DNA of 48,860 nucleotides. Origin: Sphingomonadales bacterium. Its GTDB lineage: Bacteria; Pseudomonadota; Alphaproteobacteria; Sphingomonadales; Sphingomonadaceae. A program made the translations under genes and the position numbers. The DNA lies in the NCBI GenBank assembly GCA_025352685.1, contig JANXSN010000027.1:1-48860 (forward strand), written 5' to 3'. A model generated the notes under the pieces. That model had not been told where the DNA came from and made no database searches. It saw only the letters and a list, made by a program, of their open reading frames with translations. Numbering within the stretch: position 1 is the stretch's first letter; every line of letters starts with the position of its first letter. Positions 36,930-44,381 of this stretch are shown in pieces.

Positions 36930-38192
36930 ATGGCGATCCGATCCCGCTTTGCCCTTGCCGTGCCAGTGCAGGGTGGCGCCACCAAGATGCGCATCGTTGC
37001 GACCGGGCTGCTGCTCGCGATGGCTGTAACTTATTTTGTGGCGCGCCTTTACCAGCCACTCCATCCCGCGCTCGGTGTCGTTAAGGCGTTTGCCGAAGCC
37101 GCGATGGTCGGCGGCATGGCCGACTGGTTCGCCGTCACGGCGCTGTTTCGCCATCCGCTCGGCGTGCCAATCCCGCACACGGCCATCATCCCGCGAAACA
37201 AGGACCGGATCGGCGACACGCTTGCGCTCTTTCTCCGCGACAACTTCCTGACCCCTGCGGTCGTGGCGCGACGGATGGGACGCATCGATCTCGCGGCGGC
37301 GGCGGGGCGTTTCCTGACCGATGCTCCCGACAGCGGTGGACGATTGAAGGAAGGGGCGTCGCGTCTGGCAGCTGACATGCTTGGTGCGCTTGATCCAGAA
37401 CGTCTGGGCGGGATGGTCAAGGGCGCGATCTCGGCCCGCATCGCAGACCTCGATTTGGCCCCGCTGCTGGGACAGGCGCTCGCTGCCGCCATCAGTGAAG
37501 GACGACATCGCCCGCTGCTCGATGGGATTGTGCGTTGGGCAGCCAAAACGCTCGACAGTAATGATGACCTGATCCGCGACATTGTCCGCGCGCAGGCGGG
37601 GTCGGTCATGCGCTGGACGGGGCTCGACGAGACTCTGGCCAACAAGATTATCGACGGCTTGAACAAGATGCTGTCGGAGATGGCGAGTGACCCTGAGCAT
37701 CGGCTGCGCGCGAAGGCGGAAGAAGGGCTCGCTCACCTCGCGATTGACTTGCAGGATGATCCGAAAATGCGCCAGCGAGTCGCCGATCTTCGTGACGAGA
37801 TTATGCGCAATCCCGCGATGCGACGATGGCTCGATGGCCTTTGGGAAGCGGCACGCGCCGCGATGCTGCGCGCCGCCCGTGACCCCGACGCGGTGCTGGC
37901 AGGCAAGCTGGGCGACACACTGCTCCAGATCGGCCAGACACTGCAGGAGGACCTGGAGCTTCGCGCCACTGTCAACCGCTTCGCGCGGCGAACTGCGGTC
38001 GGAATCGCGGCGAGCTATGGCGATCAGATCGTCAAACTCGTTTCCGAGACCGTACGCGGCTGGGACGCGCAGACGATTACCGACCGTGTCGAAAATGCGG
38101 TCGGGCGCGATCTGCAATATATTCGCATCAACGGGACGGTCGTCGGGGGGCTGGTCGGCGTGGGCCTCCACATTCTCGACAAATGGATCTAG
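36930..38192 (+). CDS. DUF445 (YjiN-like) membrane protein
   Basis: The 420-residue protein has one N-terminal helix (about 21-40) followed by the DUF445 landmark AFAEAAMVGGMADWFAVTALFRHPLGVPIPHTAIIPRNKDRIG-type region (about 51-95, quoted only in part). A long helical, charged body and a C-terminal hydrophobic end (NGTVVGGLVGVGLHIL) follow. The family is of unknown function, probably membrane-anchored with a large coiled body. No clear ribosome-binding site precedes ATG 36930; ATG 36987 is an alternative. Its TAG stop shares the palindrome CTAG with the TAG stop of the convergent DUF1737 gene. Confidence 0.9.
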   Translation: MAIRSRFALAVPVQGGATKMRIVATGLLLAMAVTYFVARLYQPLHPALGVVKAFAEAAMVGGMADWFAVTALFRHPLGVPIPHTAIIPRNKDRIGDTLALFLRDNFLTPAVVARRMGRIDLAAAAGRFLTDAPDSGGRLKEGASRLAADMLGALDPERLGGMVKGAISARIADLDLAPLLGQALAAAISEGRHRPLLDGIVRWAAKTLDSNDDLIRDIVRAQAGSVMRWTGLDETLANKIIDGLNKMLSEMASDPEHRLRAKAEEGLAHLAIDLQDDPKMRQRVADLRDEIMRNPAMRRWLDGLWEAARAAMLRAARDPDAVLAGKLGDTLLQIGQTLQEDLELRATVNRFARRTAVGIAASYGDQIVKLVSETVRGWDAQTITDRVENAVGRDLQYIRINGTVVGGLVGVGLHILDKWI

Positions 38193-38377
38193 CTGCTGCC
38201 CCACACAACCGCCTGCGCAACGACAACATGCTCGCCGTTGAACGTCGCTGCAGGCGAACCGTATAGCTGGTAGCCTTGTTCGAGCGCCTCCGAGACGCGC
38301 GCGCAAAACGCATTGTCGTCCTTTCCTGTCAGCAGGCGGTAGACGAGTTTGCCGTCGGGTGGTGGCGACGTGGTCAT
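38189..38377 (-). CDS. DUF1737 small protein
   Basis: A 62-residue protein with the DUF1737 pattern: KLVYRLLTGKDDNAFCARVSEAL (10-32), a G-Y-Q-L-Y-G-S-P core (36-43) and the end GEHVVVAQAVVW. The family is short, soluble and uncharacterised. Its ATG overlaps the galE stop by four bases (ATGA), so it is translated with galE. Whether it acts with GalE is not known. Confidence 0.85.
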   Translation of the reverse strand: MTTSPPPDGKLVYRLLTGKDDNAFCARVSEALEQGYQLYGSPAATFNGEHVVVAQAVVWGSS

Positions 38378-39375
38378 AGCGAGCGCTCCGCAAGAGTTCG
38401 TTCCCATGCCAGCGCGTCTTTGACGATTCCGTCAAGGTCTGCGCGCTGGGGCGTCCAATCAAGCGTCGCCAATATGCGGCTATTATCGGCAATCAACGCA
38501 TCGGGATCGCCTGCGCGGCGTCCCTCGTAGTTCCGCTCAAGCTTCAGGTTTGTCACGCGGTCGACGGCGTCGAGGACCTGATTAACGCTGAATCCACTCC
38601 CGTAACCTGCATTTGCCGTCAGACATTCCTGGGGATGGGCAATCAACCAGTCGAGTGCAGCGACATGGGCGTCAGCCAGGTCGCTGACATGGATGTAGTC
38701 GCGTACACCGGTTCCGTCGGGCGTATCGTAATCGGTGCCGAACACACTCACTGATGCACGTTTCCCGGTGGCGGCCTCAGCCGCAATTTTGATGAGATGC
38801 GTTGCGCCCGCAGTCGATTGGCCGGTTCGGCCTTGTGAATCAGCTCCGGCGACGTTGAAATAGCGCAGGGCACAATAGTTGAGGGGGTGAGCAGCCGCAG
38901 TATCGCGCAACATGGCCTCGGTCATCAATTTCGACATACCGTAGGGATTGATCGGAACCGTTGGCATCTCCTCATGGACGGGGATGTGCTCCGGAATCCC
39001 GTAGGTCGCCGCCGTCGACGAAAAAATGAAGTGGCGAACGCCGCCGTTCACCGCGCTTTCGATCAGCGAGCGGCTTCGCACAGTGTTGTTCAGGTAATAT
39101 TTGAGCGGGTCGCTGACAGATTCGGGCACCACCACCGACCCCGCGAAATGGACGATGGCACCGATCTCGTGGTCGCGGATTGTTTCACCCACAGCCTCTA
39201 TATCGTCGATGCTCGCCTCGATGAAAGGCACGTCACCGGGCACCGCCCAACGAAACCCCGTGACCAGATTGTCGATGACCACGACGCGGTAGCCTGCATC
39301 GCGCAAGGCGAGGACCGCGTGGCTGCCGATATATCCGGCACCGCCAGTGACAAGGACAGGCGTCTTGTCGGTCAT
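38374..39375 (-). CDS. galE: UDP-glucose 4-epimerase
   Basis: Interconverts UDP-glucose and UDP-galactose with tightly bound NAD, supplying galactose for cell-surface glycans. The 333 residues of this extended SDR include GGAGYIGSH (11-19), the active-site Ser119/Ser120 with Thr121, and Tyr145/Lys149 in NPYGMSK. RYFNVAGAD comes later. ATG 39375 is chosen; the longer frame begins with TTG 39399 inside the apparent GGGAG ribosome-binding region. DUF1737 is coupled downstream. Substrate may extend to N-acetylated sugars. Confidence 0.93.
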   Translation of the reverse strand: MTDKTPVLVTGGAGYIGSHAVLALRDAGYRVVVIDNLVTGFRWAVPGDVPFIEASIDDIEAVGETIRDHEIGAIVHFAGSVVVPESVSDPLKYYLNNTVRSRSLIESAVNGGVRHFIFSSTAATYGIPEHIPVHEEMPTVPINPYGMSKLMTEAMLRDTAAAHPLNYCALRYFNVAGADSQGRTGQSTAGATHLIKIAAEAATGKRASVSVFGTDYDTPDGTGVRDYIHVSDLADAHVAALDWLIAHPQECLTANAGYGSGFSVNQVLDAVDRVTNLKLERNYEGRRAGDPDALIADNSRILATLDWTPQRADLDGIVKDALAWERTLAERSL

Positions 39376-39515
39376 GATTTCGGTAAACTCCCGAGACAAA
39401 GCAACGGCGCTGGCCTATGGCTCGCCCCACGGAACTTGTCGAGAAGCCGCGACTTGAAGCCGTAACGAAGCGCCCGGAGACGCGCGGCCCTCAAAATCGA
39501 AAGTCGACCCCTGCG

Positions 39516-40313
39516 ATGCGCCTCGCCATCGACGTCCTGCTTGACTATTCCCTCCCTGCCGAATCCGACGTCCTCTTGCAGATCGAGGCTGCGGCGATGG
39601 CCGACCAGCGCATTGTCACTGAGCGTCTGACAGCGACGTCGCCCGAGAGACTGCGTGCGGTCGCTGGAGAGGAGTCCGTCGGACAACGAACCTGGGCTGC
39701 GGGCGTCGATCGTTTTACAGTCCGGTATGCCGCGAAGATCGAGATCGACCGCATCGTGCAGCCGATCGATCACTTCGGTGCCACGCTTGCCCGCGACCTG
39801 CCTGGCCTCGTGCTTCCCTATCTCTTGCCCAGTCGCTATGTAGAAAGTCATCTGTTCGACACGTTTGTCGCCCGCCAGTTCGGTCATCTGGAAGGTGGTG
39901 CCAAGGTGCTGGCGATGCGCGACTGGATCACCCGCGAGCTAGCCTATGTATCGGGCGTTTCCGACGGCCACACCACGGCCTCCGATACCTTCGTTCGCCG
40001 CGAAGGCGTGTGCCGTGACTTTGCCCACCTGATGGCCGCCTTTACGCGTGCCGCGGCCATCCCGGCGCGATTGGTATCCGTCTATGCGCCATCGGTTACG
40101 CCGCCCGATTTCCATGCCGTTGTCGAAGTCTGGCTCGATAACGCCTGGCACTTGATCGATGCGACGGCGATGGCGCGGCCCGGGGAAATGGCCCGCATCG
40201 CGGTTGGACGCGATGCCACCGATATTGCATTCATGACGGTGTTCGGCACCGCAGCGCTGATCGAGCAGCGCGTCGCGGTCACTGTGGAACCCCGGGGTCT
40301 CGCGGAGAGTTGA
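39516..40313 (+). CDS. Second transglutaminase-like cysteine protein
   Basis: From ATG 39516 the protein has 265 residues, with a beta-rich N-terminal part (MRLAIDVLLDYSLPAESDVL) and a transglutaminase core. The triad is complete: Cys166 in REGVCRDFAHL, His200 in DFHAVVEVWL and Asp215 in HLIDATAM. The frame is open from 39417 (33 more residues, Arg/Glu-rich, no homology), and neither start has a clear ribosome-binding site. It differs from the copy at 24051, being shorter and lacking the ATP-grasp partner. It runs divergently from galE and is followed 26 bp later by a small acidic gene. Likely a protease or amidase; target unknown. Confidence 0.87.
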   Translation: MRLAIDVLLDYSLPAESDVLLQIEAAAMADQRIVTERLTATSPERLRAVAGEESVGQRTWAAGVDRFTVRYAAKIEIDRIVQPIDHFGATLARDLPGLVLPYLLPSRYVESHLFDTFVARQFGHLEGGAKVLAMRDWITRELAYVSGVSDGHTTASDTFVRREGVCRDFAHLMAAFTRAAAIPARLVSVYAPSVTPPDFHAVVEVWLDNAWHLIDATAMARPGEMARIAVGRDATDIAFMTVFGTAALIEQRVAVTVEPRGLAES

Positions 40314-40339
40314 CGGCCAAACACAAATGGAAACGCCAC

Positions 40340-40591
40340 ATGACAGATGCCATCGTAAAGCTCGTCTCGACAGACCAGAACCCTGCGCATGCTGAGGGAC
40401 AGACGGCGATGCAGGATGAAACCATTGTCCGGCGCCTTGCTGAAAACCCCCAGGATGCCGACGCGCAGCTCGATGCAGCGCTCGACGCATCGATGGACGG
40501 CTCTGACCCGATTTCGATCGCACAGCCTGCGCGCATTGCAGAACCAGCCCCGACGCAAGGGCAACACGGCGCCAAGCTCGATACCGACTAG
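40340..40591 (+). CDS. Small acidic Gln/Asp-rich protein of unknown function
   Basis: An 83-residue protein starting MTDAIVKLVSTDQNP, with GGAAA ten bases ahead of the ATG. It has eight Gln and a run of Asp/Ala (DADAQLDAALDASMDGSDP, about 39-57), a Pro-rich end, no membrane segment and no known domain; it is likely disordered. It lies 26 bp after the transglutaminase gene on the same strand, so the two are probably co-expressed. A role as substrate or regulator of that enzyme is conceivable but speculative. Confidence 0.6.
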   Translation: MTDAIVKLVSTDQNPAHAEGQTAMQDETIVRRLAENPQDADAQLDAALDASMDGSDPISIAQPARIAEPAPTQGQHGAKLDTD

Positions 40592-40623
40592 ACTCGTTGA
40601 TAGGGTCATTTCGTCGCAAGACC

Positions 40624-40638
40624 TGTTGCACTGCAACA
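40624..40638. promoter_or_regulatory. 15-bp palindrome TGTTGCA-C-TGCAACA
   Basis: A perfect 7+1+7 inverted repeat, 130 bp before the unknown gene at 40768, followed by AT-rich sequence. It resembles the TGC/GCA-type sites reported for PhaR-like repressors of polyhydroxybutyrate granule genes in alphaproteobacteria. The assignment is by resemblance only. Confidence 0.4.
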
Positions 40639-40767
40639 AAGACTATGATTCACTCTGTTCAAAGCCGTTTCGCGTGCTGATCGTCGGTTAAGCTTCTGCT
40701 AACCATGTCGGCGCATGATTAGGCCGTCCGCAACGCGGGGTTGCGGCACGATGAGGCGGGGTGAATT

Positions 40768-41319
40768 ATGGGCGCGAGTTCAAAATTAGCCGAAGGTGCA
40801 AGCACGCTGAACGAGCTAAAAGAGTTTGCTAGCTTCGACAAAGGCACGCAGCGCTATATTCGCCGCTCGCTCGATGTCGGGTTTCAACGTGCCGATGCCA
40901 TCGGCATCTGGTCGCGCGATTCCGTCGAAGCCGCGAGTATCAAGGCTCAGACCCGCGTGTACCAGCGTCTCGACCATGTCCGGTCTCAGGTGCCGGACGA
41001 CAGCGGCCTCGACCACGTCGAACCCTTCATGGCGCCTCTCGTCACGATGTCAGCCTTTGACTTGGGTCAAGACCGGCTGTCGAGCTTTCCGGCCTATCGT
41101 TTTCTTTATGAGCGCCTGATCGGTGCGGCAGCGCGGCCGTGGCTACCCGGCGCGTTCTGCGCAGCTGCTGCTTTGCCGCATCTCCATCCGGAGAAGCGAC
41201 GCTTGTTGCTCCAGTCCATCAGCGAGGCAGCAGCGACGGCGCCTGGTTGGTCAAACCGTGAGCCCGCCTTCTATCCGGAATGGGTCGACAAGGTCGATGT
41301 CGAGGGGCTCGCCCACTAG
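40768..41319 (+). CDS. Conserved-looking protein of unknown function
   Basis: A 183-residue, soluble and mostly helical protein beginning MGASSKLAEGASTLNELKEFASFDKGTQRYIRRSL. The middle has SSFPAYRFLYERLIGAAARPWLPGAF (about 104-129) and the end PGWSNREPAFYPEWVDKVDVEGL. A GGCGGGG stretch precedes the ATG by about nine bases. I recognise no domain. A possible PhaR-like palindrome upstream raises a link to storage-granule biology, but the sequence is not a phasin that I can recognise. It ends in front of a strong bidirectional hairpin. Confidence 0.6.
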   Translation: MGASSKLAEGASTLNELKEFASFDKGTQRYIRRSLDVGFQRADAIGIWSRDSVEAASIKAQTRVYQRLDHVRSQVPDDSGLDHVEPFMAPLVTMSAFDLGQDRLSSFPAYRFLYERLIGAAARPWLPGAFCAAAALPHLHPEKRRLLLQSISEAAATAPGWSNREPAFYPEWVDKVDVEGLAH

Positions 41320-41344
41320 AACCCGAACCAGCGACAAGCCCGCA

Positions 41345-41379
41345 CGGCGGTGCGCGACCTTCGGGTCGGCGCACCGCCG
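41345..41379. terminator. Strong bidirectional hairpin with TTCG tetraloop
   Basis: CGGCGGTGCGC-GACC-TTCG-GGTC-(G)-GCGCACCGCCG forms a 15-bp stem with one bulged G and the ultra-stable UUCG loop. It lies 25 bp after the plus-strand stop and 15 bp before the minus-strand SWIB stop. It probably ends both transcripts; there is no T-run. Confidence 0.8.
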
Positions 41380-41394
41380 GGGGTGTAGCGGCGG

Positions 41395-41652
41395 TTAAGC
41401 CTTGGTCAGGTGCGCCGAGACGAACTTGGTCATCTCGAACATGCTGCATTCGGCCTTGCCGAAAATCTTCTTCAGCTTTTCGTCGGCGACGATCGTGCGC
41501 TTGTCGCCTTCCTTCTGAAGCTTGTGGCTTTTCACATAGTCCCAGATTTTGCTGGTGACTTCACTCCGTGGCATCGGACCTTTACCGATGATTGCTTCGA
41601 GATCGGCCGAAACTTTGACGGGTGCGTGAATTCCCCCGGTCTTGGCTACCAT
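41395..41652 (-). CDS. SWIB/MDM2-domain protein
   Basis: An 85-residue protein made up of one SWIB domain: VKVSADLEAIIGKGPMPRSEV (12-32), a KIWDYVKSHKLQ core (35-46), GDKRTIVADEKLKKIFG (49-65) and MFEMTKFVSAHL. SWIB domains are best known from eukaryotic chromatin remodellers and chlamydial topoisomerase; stand-alone bacterial forms occur in alphaproteobacteria with unclear function, perhaps DNA or chromatin binding. GGGAGG ahead of ATG 41652 predicts strong translation. It lies downstream of cobS where cobT is often found. Confidence 0.92.
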   Translation of the reverse strand: MVAKTGGIHAPVKVSADLEAIIGKGPMPRSEVTSKIWDYVKSHKLQKEGDKRTIVADEKLKKIFGKAECSMFEMTKFVSAHLTKA

Positions 41653-41803
41653 GATATTTTCCTCCCGCTTTCAGGCGCGAACCACGCCCTAGACCGGCGC
41701 TTGATGCGCAACAGGGAGGGGGGACGCAAGCGCATTCCGCAACAAAGTCGTCATACGCCGTGAAAATCGGGTAAAAAGAGGCATCAGCGGCACGAAAAAG
41801 ACG

Positions 41804-42811
41804 TCAGTTCGATTTGCCGACGACGCTCTCGGGCAAGTCCTTGCCAAACACACGCTGGTAATATTCAGCCACAAGTGAGCGTTCCGCTTCGTCGCACTTG
41901 TTCAAGAACGACAATCGGAAGGCAAAACCCACGTCCTTGAAGATCAGGGCGTTCTGCGCCCACGTGATGACGGTCCTTGGGCTCATGACCGTCGAAATAT
42001 CGCCGTTGATGAATCCCTGCCGCGTCAGTTCGGCAACCTTGACCATGTTGCCAACTTCGACCTTGCCGCCCGCATGGTCGTACTCGCCGCTCTTGGCGAG
42101 GACGATCTGCGCTTCGACTGCGGCGGGCAGATAGTTCAGCGTGACGACGATGTTCCAGCGGTCCATCTGCCCCTGGTTGATCTGTTGCGTCCCGTGATAG
42201 AGCCCGCTGGTGTCGCCAAGACCGACTGTATTGGCCGTGGCGAAAAGGCGGAACCATGGATTCGGTCGGATGACGCGGTTTTGATCAAGCAGCGTGAGTT
42301 TGCCTTCCGCCTCCAGGACGCGCTGGATCACGAACATGACGTCGGGACGACCCGCATCATATTCGTCGAACACCAGTGCGGTCGGCGTCTGTAGCGCCCA
42401 AGGCAGCAGGCCCTCGCGGAACTCGGTAATCTGCTGTCCATCCTTGAGCACGATAGCATCGCGCCCAACGAGATCGATTCGGCTGATATGTGCGTCGAGG
42501 TTGATGCGGATGCATGGCCATTTCAGGCGGGCTGCAACCTGTTCGATATGCGTGGATTTGCCGGTGCCGTGATAACCCTGCACCATCACGCGGCGGTTGA
42601 ACGCGAATCCGGCAAGGATCGCCAACGTGGTGTCGCCGTCGAAAACGTAGCTGGGATCGAGATCGGGAACGCGCTCGTCGGCCTCGCTGAACGCCGGAAC
42701 GAGCATATCGGTATCAACGCCGAACATGTCGCGCACGCTGACCTTGAGGTCGGGCGCGGCCATTACCGTGTCGGTGCGGCTGTCAGGCTGAACATTGGGG
42801 ATGTCGGTCAT
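41804..42811 (-). CDS. cobS: Cobaltochelatase subunit CobS (AAA+ ATPase)
   Basis: ATPase subunit of aerobic cobaltochelatase CobNST. The 335 residues begin with the CobS N-terminal segment ([29 protein letters not shown]-type, 25-52). Walker A is GYHGTGKST (79-87), Walker B is LVFDEYD (147-152), and the sensor-bearing [21 protein letters not shown] follows. ATG 42811 is chosen for its GGAAG and family-like MTDIPN start; a longer frame to 43024 is non-homologous. The chelatase needs CobN and CobT, neither of which is in the window. In sphingomonads CobS/CobT are often kept without cobalamin synthesis, so another role is possible. Confidence 0.94.
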   Translation of the reverse strand: MTDIPNVQPDSRTDTVMAAPDLKVSVRDMFGVDTDMLVPAFSEADERVPDLDPSYVFDGDTTLAILAGFAFNRRVMVQGYHGTGKSTHIEQVAARLKWPCIRINLDAHISRIDLVGRDAIVLKDGQQITEFREGLLPWALQTPTALVFDEYDAGRPDVMFVIQRVLEAEGKLTLLDQNRVIRPNPWFRLFATANTVGLGDTSGLYHGTQQINQGQMDRWNIVVTLNYLPAAVEAQIVLAKSGEYDHAGGKVEVGNMVKVAELTRQGFINGDISTVMSPRTVITWAQNALIFKDVGFAFRLSFLNKCDEAERSLVAEYYQRVFGKDLPESVVGKSN

Positions 42812-43450
42812 GATCGATCTTCCGGTAAAACGGATTCGTCCTAACCACCTGAAGCCGTCGAGGGCAACGGAAACAGTTTCAGAAATCGTCGGGCAAGCCC
42901 ATGATCCCCTTCGATTTCGAGCGCGCCCTGTGCTTGGAGATCGGCAAGCGGCGCGCCGTTGTAGGCGGCAGCAGCCACCACCCGCGCGCTCGAGGCAGGA
43001 CTTTGCGCCTATGCGGCCAAACATGTTGGCGTGTTCGTTCGTACCGCTGTCGAGATCGCGAAAAATTCTAGCCGACAGCCCGTTTGTAAATCACTCGTCA
43101 ACCGGATGACCGTCGTCTTTCTTGATGATCCACCTGCACCCAATGCGCTGGCAAAAGCTCGGCATGTGGCGGATGAGGAAATGGCAATCGGCACGCGTGA
43201 GATTCCTATCAGCTGTGGCGGCGATATGCGGAATTCGACCCTCCGGATCCCGGCAGCAAAGGACGGGATCGTACGCAGTATGAACACTGTCGCCAGGCTC
43301 GCAGCGATGGCGAAGGCTCGACCGCCTCGCACTGGCCGCACGCTCGCCACCAGTTGTCGACAAGCCGATCGCCGAAAAGCGCGGTCCACCTGTTGCCCCC
43401 GCACATTTTTGTCGGCGTGCCGCTCGCCTTGACGACACGGCATCGGCCAC
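42812..43450. other. Region between the J-domain gene and cobS, largely decayed
   Basis: About 640 bp with no intact gene. The cobS-proximal part holds a regulator remnant on the minus strand (listed separately). The rest has overlapping frames on both strands (43031-43432 plus, 43009-43464 minus). One minus patch (HFLIRHMPSFCQRIGCRWI, near 43100-43160) looks protein-like but cannot be identified. In related genomes the J-domain gene and cobS are commonly close, so inserted and decayed DNA is plausible. Confidence 0.45.
42841..43008 (-). pseudogene. C-terminal remnant of an HxlR-type regulator
   Basis: A minus-strand frame of about 54 codons, blocked upstream by TAG at 43011-43009, reads [20 protein letters not shown], then [20 protein letters not shown], and ends with a stop at 42841. 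It resembles the SCP2-like C-terminal part found on some winged-helix HxlR-family regulators, whose typical ending is GGAPL...GAL.IEGD..LA.RF..LF.LP. The DNA-binding part is not visible, so this is a broken gene. The assignment is from memory of the family pattern. Confidence 0.45.
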
Positions 43451-44056
43451 TCAGCTGAAAGCAAGAGCCCCTTTCAGGCGCTGATAGGCAGCGATCACCT
43501 CGCCAAGCAGCTTTTCGTGCGTTCGGTCTCCGCCGTTGCGATCGGGATGATAGCGGCGGACGAGTTCTGAATAGCGGGTGCGTAGTGCACGGCGGTCAGC
43601 GTCGATTTCGAGGCCGAGGGTCTTCAGGTCGCGCCGCTCTTCACCCGAAAGCTGTCGCCCGTCCCGGCGATACTGTGGGACGGCTCGGTTAAAGCGGCCC
43701 GAAACGGCCTCGAGCGGATCGCTGAAATCGGCCCAACGCGGCGGGCCGTCGGCGCCGGCGGTTGCGAACGCGCGCGTTTCGCGCTCCCACCCTGCCGTTG
43801 GTCGCTGTTGCTCCTGGATCTCGTCGGGCGACATGCCGGTAAAGTAGTTATAGCGCATGTTGAATTCGCGGACATGGTCGAGGCAAAGCCATCGCCATGC
43901 GCCCGGCCCATCGAAATTGCCGGGTTCGAGCGGAGCGCGGAACTCGCCCGATTCGCTGCACCCGGGCTCTGCGCAGGGGGCATCGCGTTCGACCCGGCCA
44001 TGGAAACGGCTGCGCGGGCGAGGGATCGGCTCGGGGTCGGAGGGGTCGGCGCTCAA
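43451..44056 (-). CDS. J-domain protein with C-terminal J domain
   Basis: The 201-residue protein has an N-terminal Cys/His patch (CAEPGC...WLCLDHVREFN, about 28-67), possibly metal-binding. A linker rich in Arg and Glu and a C-terminal J domain (about 145-200) follow, with HPD at 170-172 and VRRYHPDRNGGDR. This architecture is common in alphaproteobacteria beside bolA and cobS/cobT; the client is unknown. The start is taken as TTG 44056 (MSADPSD) with GAGAG ahead. The frame stays open to 44785, but that part is antisense to bolA and pirin. It shares a short promoter region with bolA on the other strand. Confidence 0.85.
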   Translation of the reverse strand: MSADPSDPEPIPRPRSRFHGRVERDAPCAEPGCSESGEFRAPLEPGNFDGPGAWRWLCLDHVREFNMRYNYFTGMSPDEIQEQQRPTAGWERETRAFATAGADGPPRWADFSDPLEAVSGRFNRAVPQYRRDGRQLSGEERRDLKTLGLEIDADRRALRTRYSELVRRYHPDRNGGDRTHEKLLGEVIAAYQRLKGALAFS

Positions 44057-44096
44057 GGATGCTCTCGCAGTCTGGTAATCCGCGTATATAGGGAGG

Positions 44097-44381
44097 ATGG
44101 ACACAACGACAAAAGGGCCAATGGCCACGGAGATCGAACGCCGGCTACGCAACGCGCTCGTGCCGACCCGGCTGGTCGTCTCCAATGACAGTGCGCAGCA
44201 TAGCGGCCACAGCGGCGACGACGGCACGGGAGAATCGCATTTCAGCGTGACCATCGAAAGCCCGACATTTGCCGGCGTGGGGCGACTCGAACGGCAACGC
44301 ATGGTCAATCGCGCACTCGGCGACCTGCCCGGGCAACGTGTCCACGCGATGGCAATCAAGGCGATTGCGCCGGGAGAATGA
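44097..44381 (+). CDS. bolA: BolA-family protein
   Basis: The 94-residue protein has the BolA fold: IERRLRNALVPTRLVVSNDS (13-32), HFSVTIESPTFAGVGRLERQRMVNRALGDLP-type core with the family's RQRMVN (about 66-71) and the ending HAMAIKAIAPGE. BolA proteins pair with monothiol glutaredoxins in iron-sulfur handling and act in stress and cell shape. Two starts are possible, 44097 and 44121. The first has GGGAGG directly abutting it and a TATATA eleven bases ahead, so a leaderless start is possible. The stop overlaps the pirin start by four bases. Confidence 0.9.
   Translation: MDTTTKGPMATEIERRLRNALVPTRLVVSNDSAQHSGHSGDDGTGESHFSVTIESPTFAGVGRLERQRMVNRALGDLPGQRVHAMAIKAIAPGE

Noticed and set aside
43031-43432. 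134-codon plus-strand frame between the J-domain gene and cobS
   Set aside because: No ribosome-binding site or domain, composition drifts, and it overlaps minus-strand protein-like patches; treated as debris.
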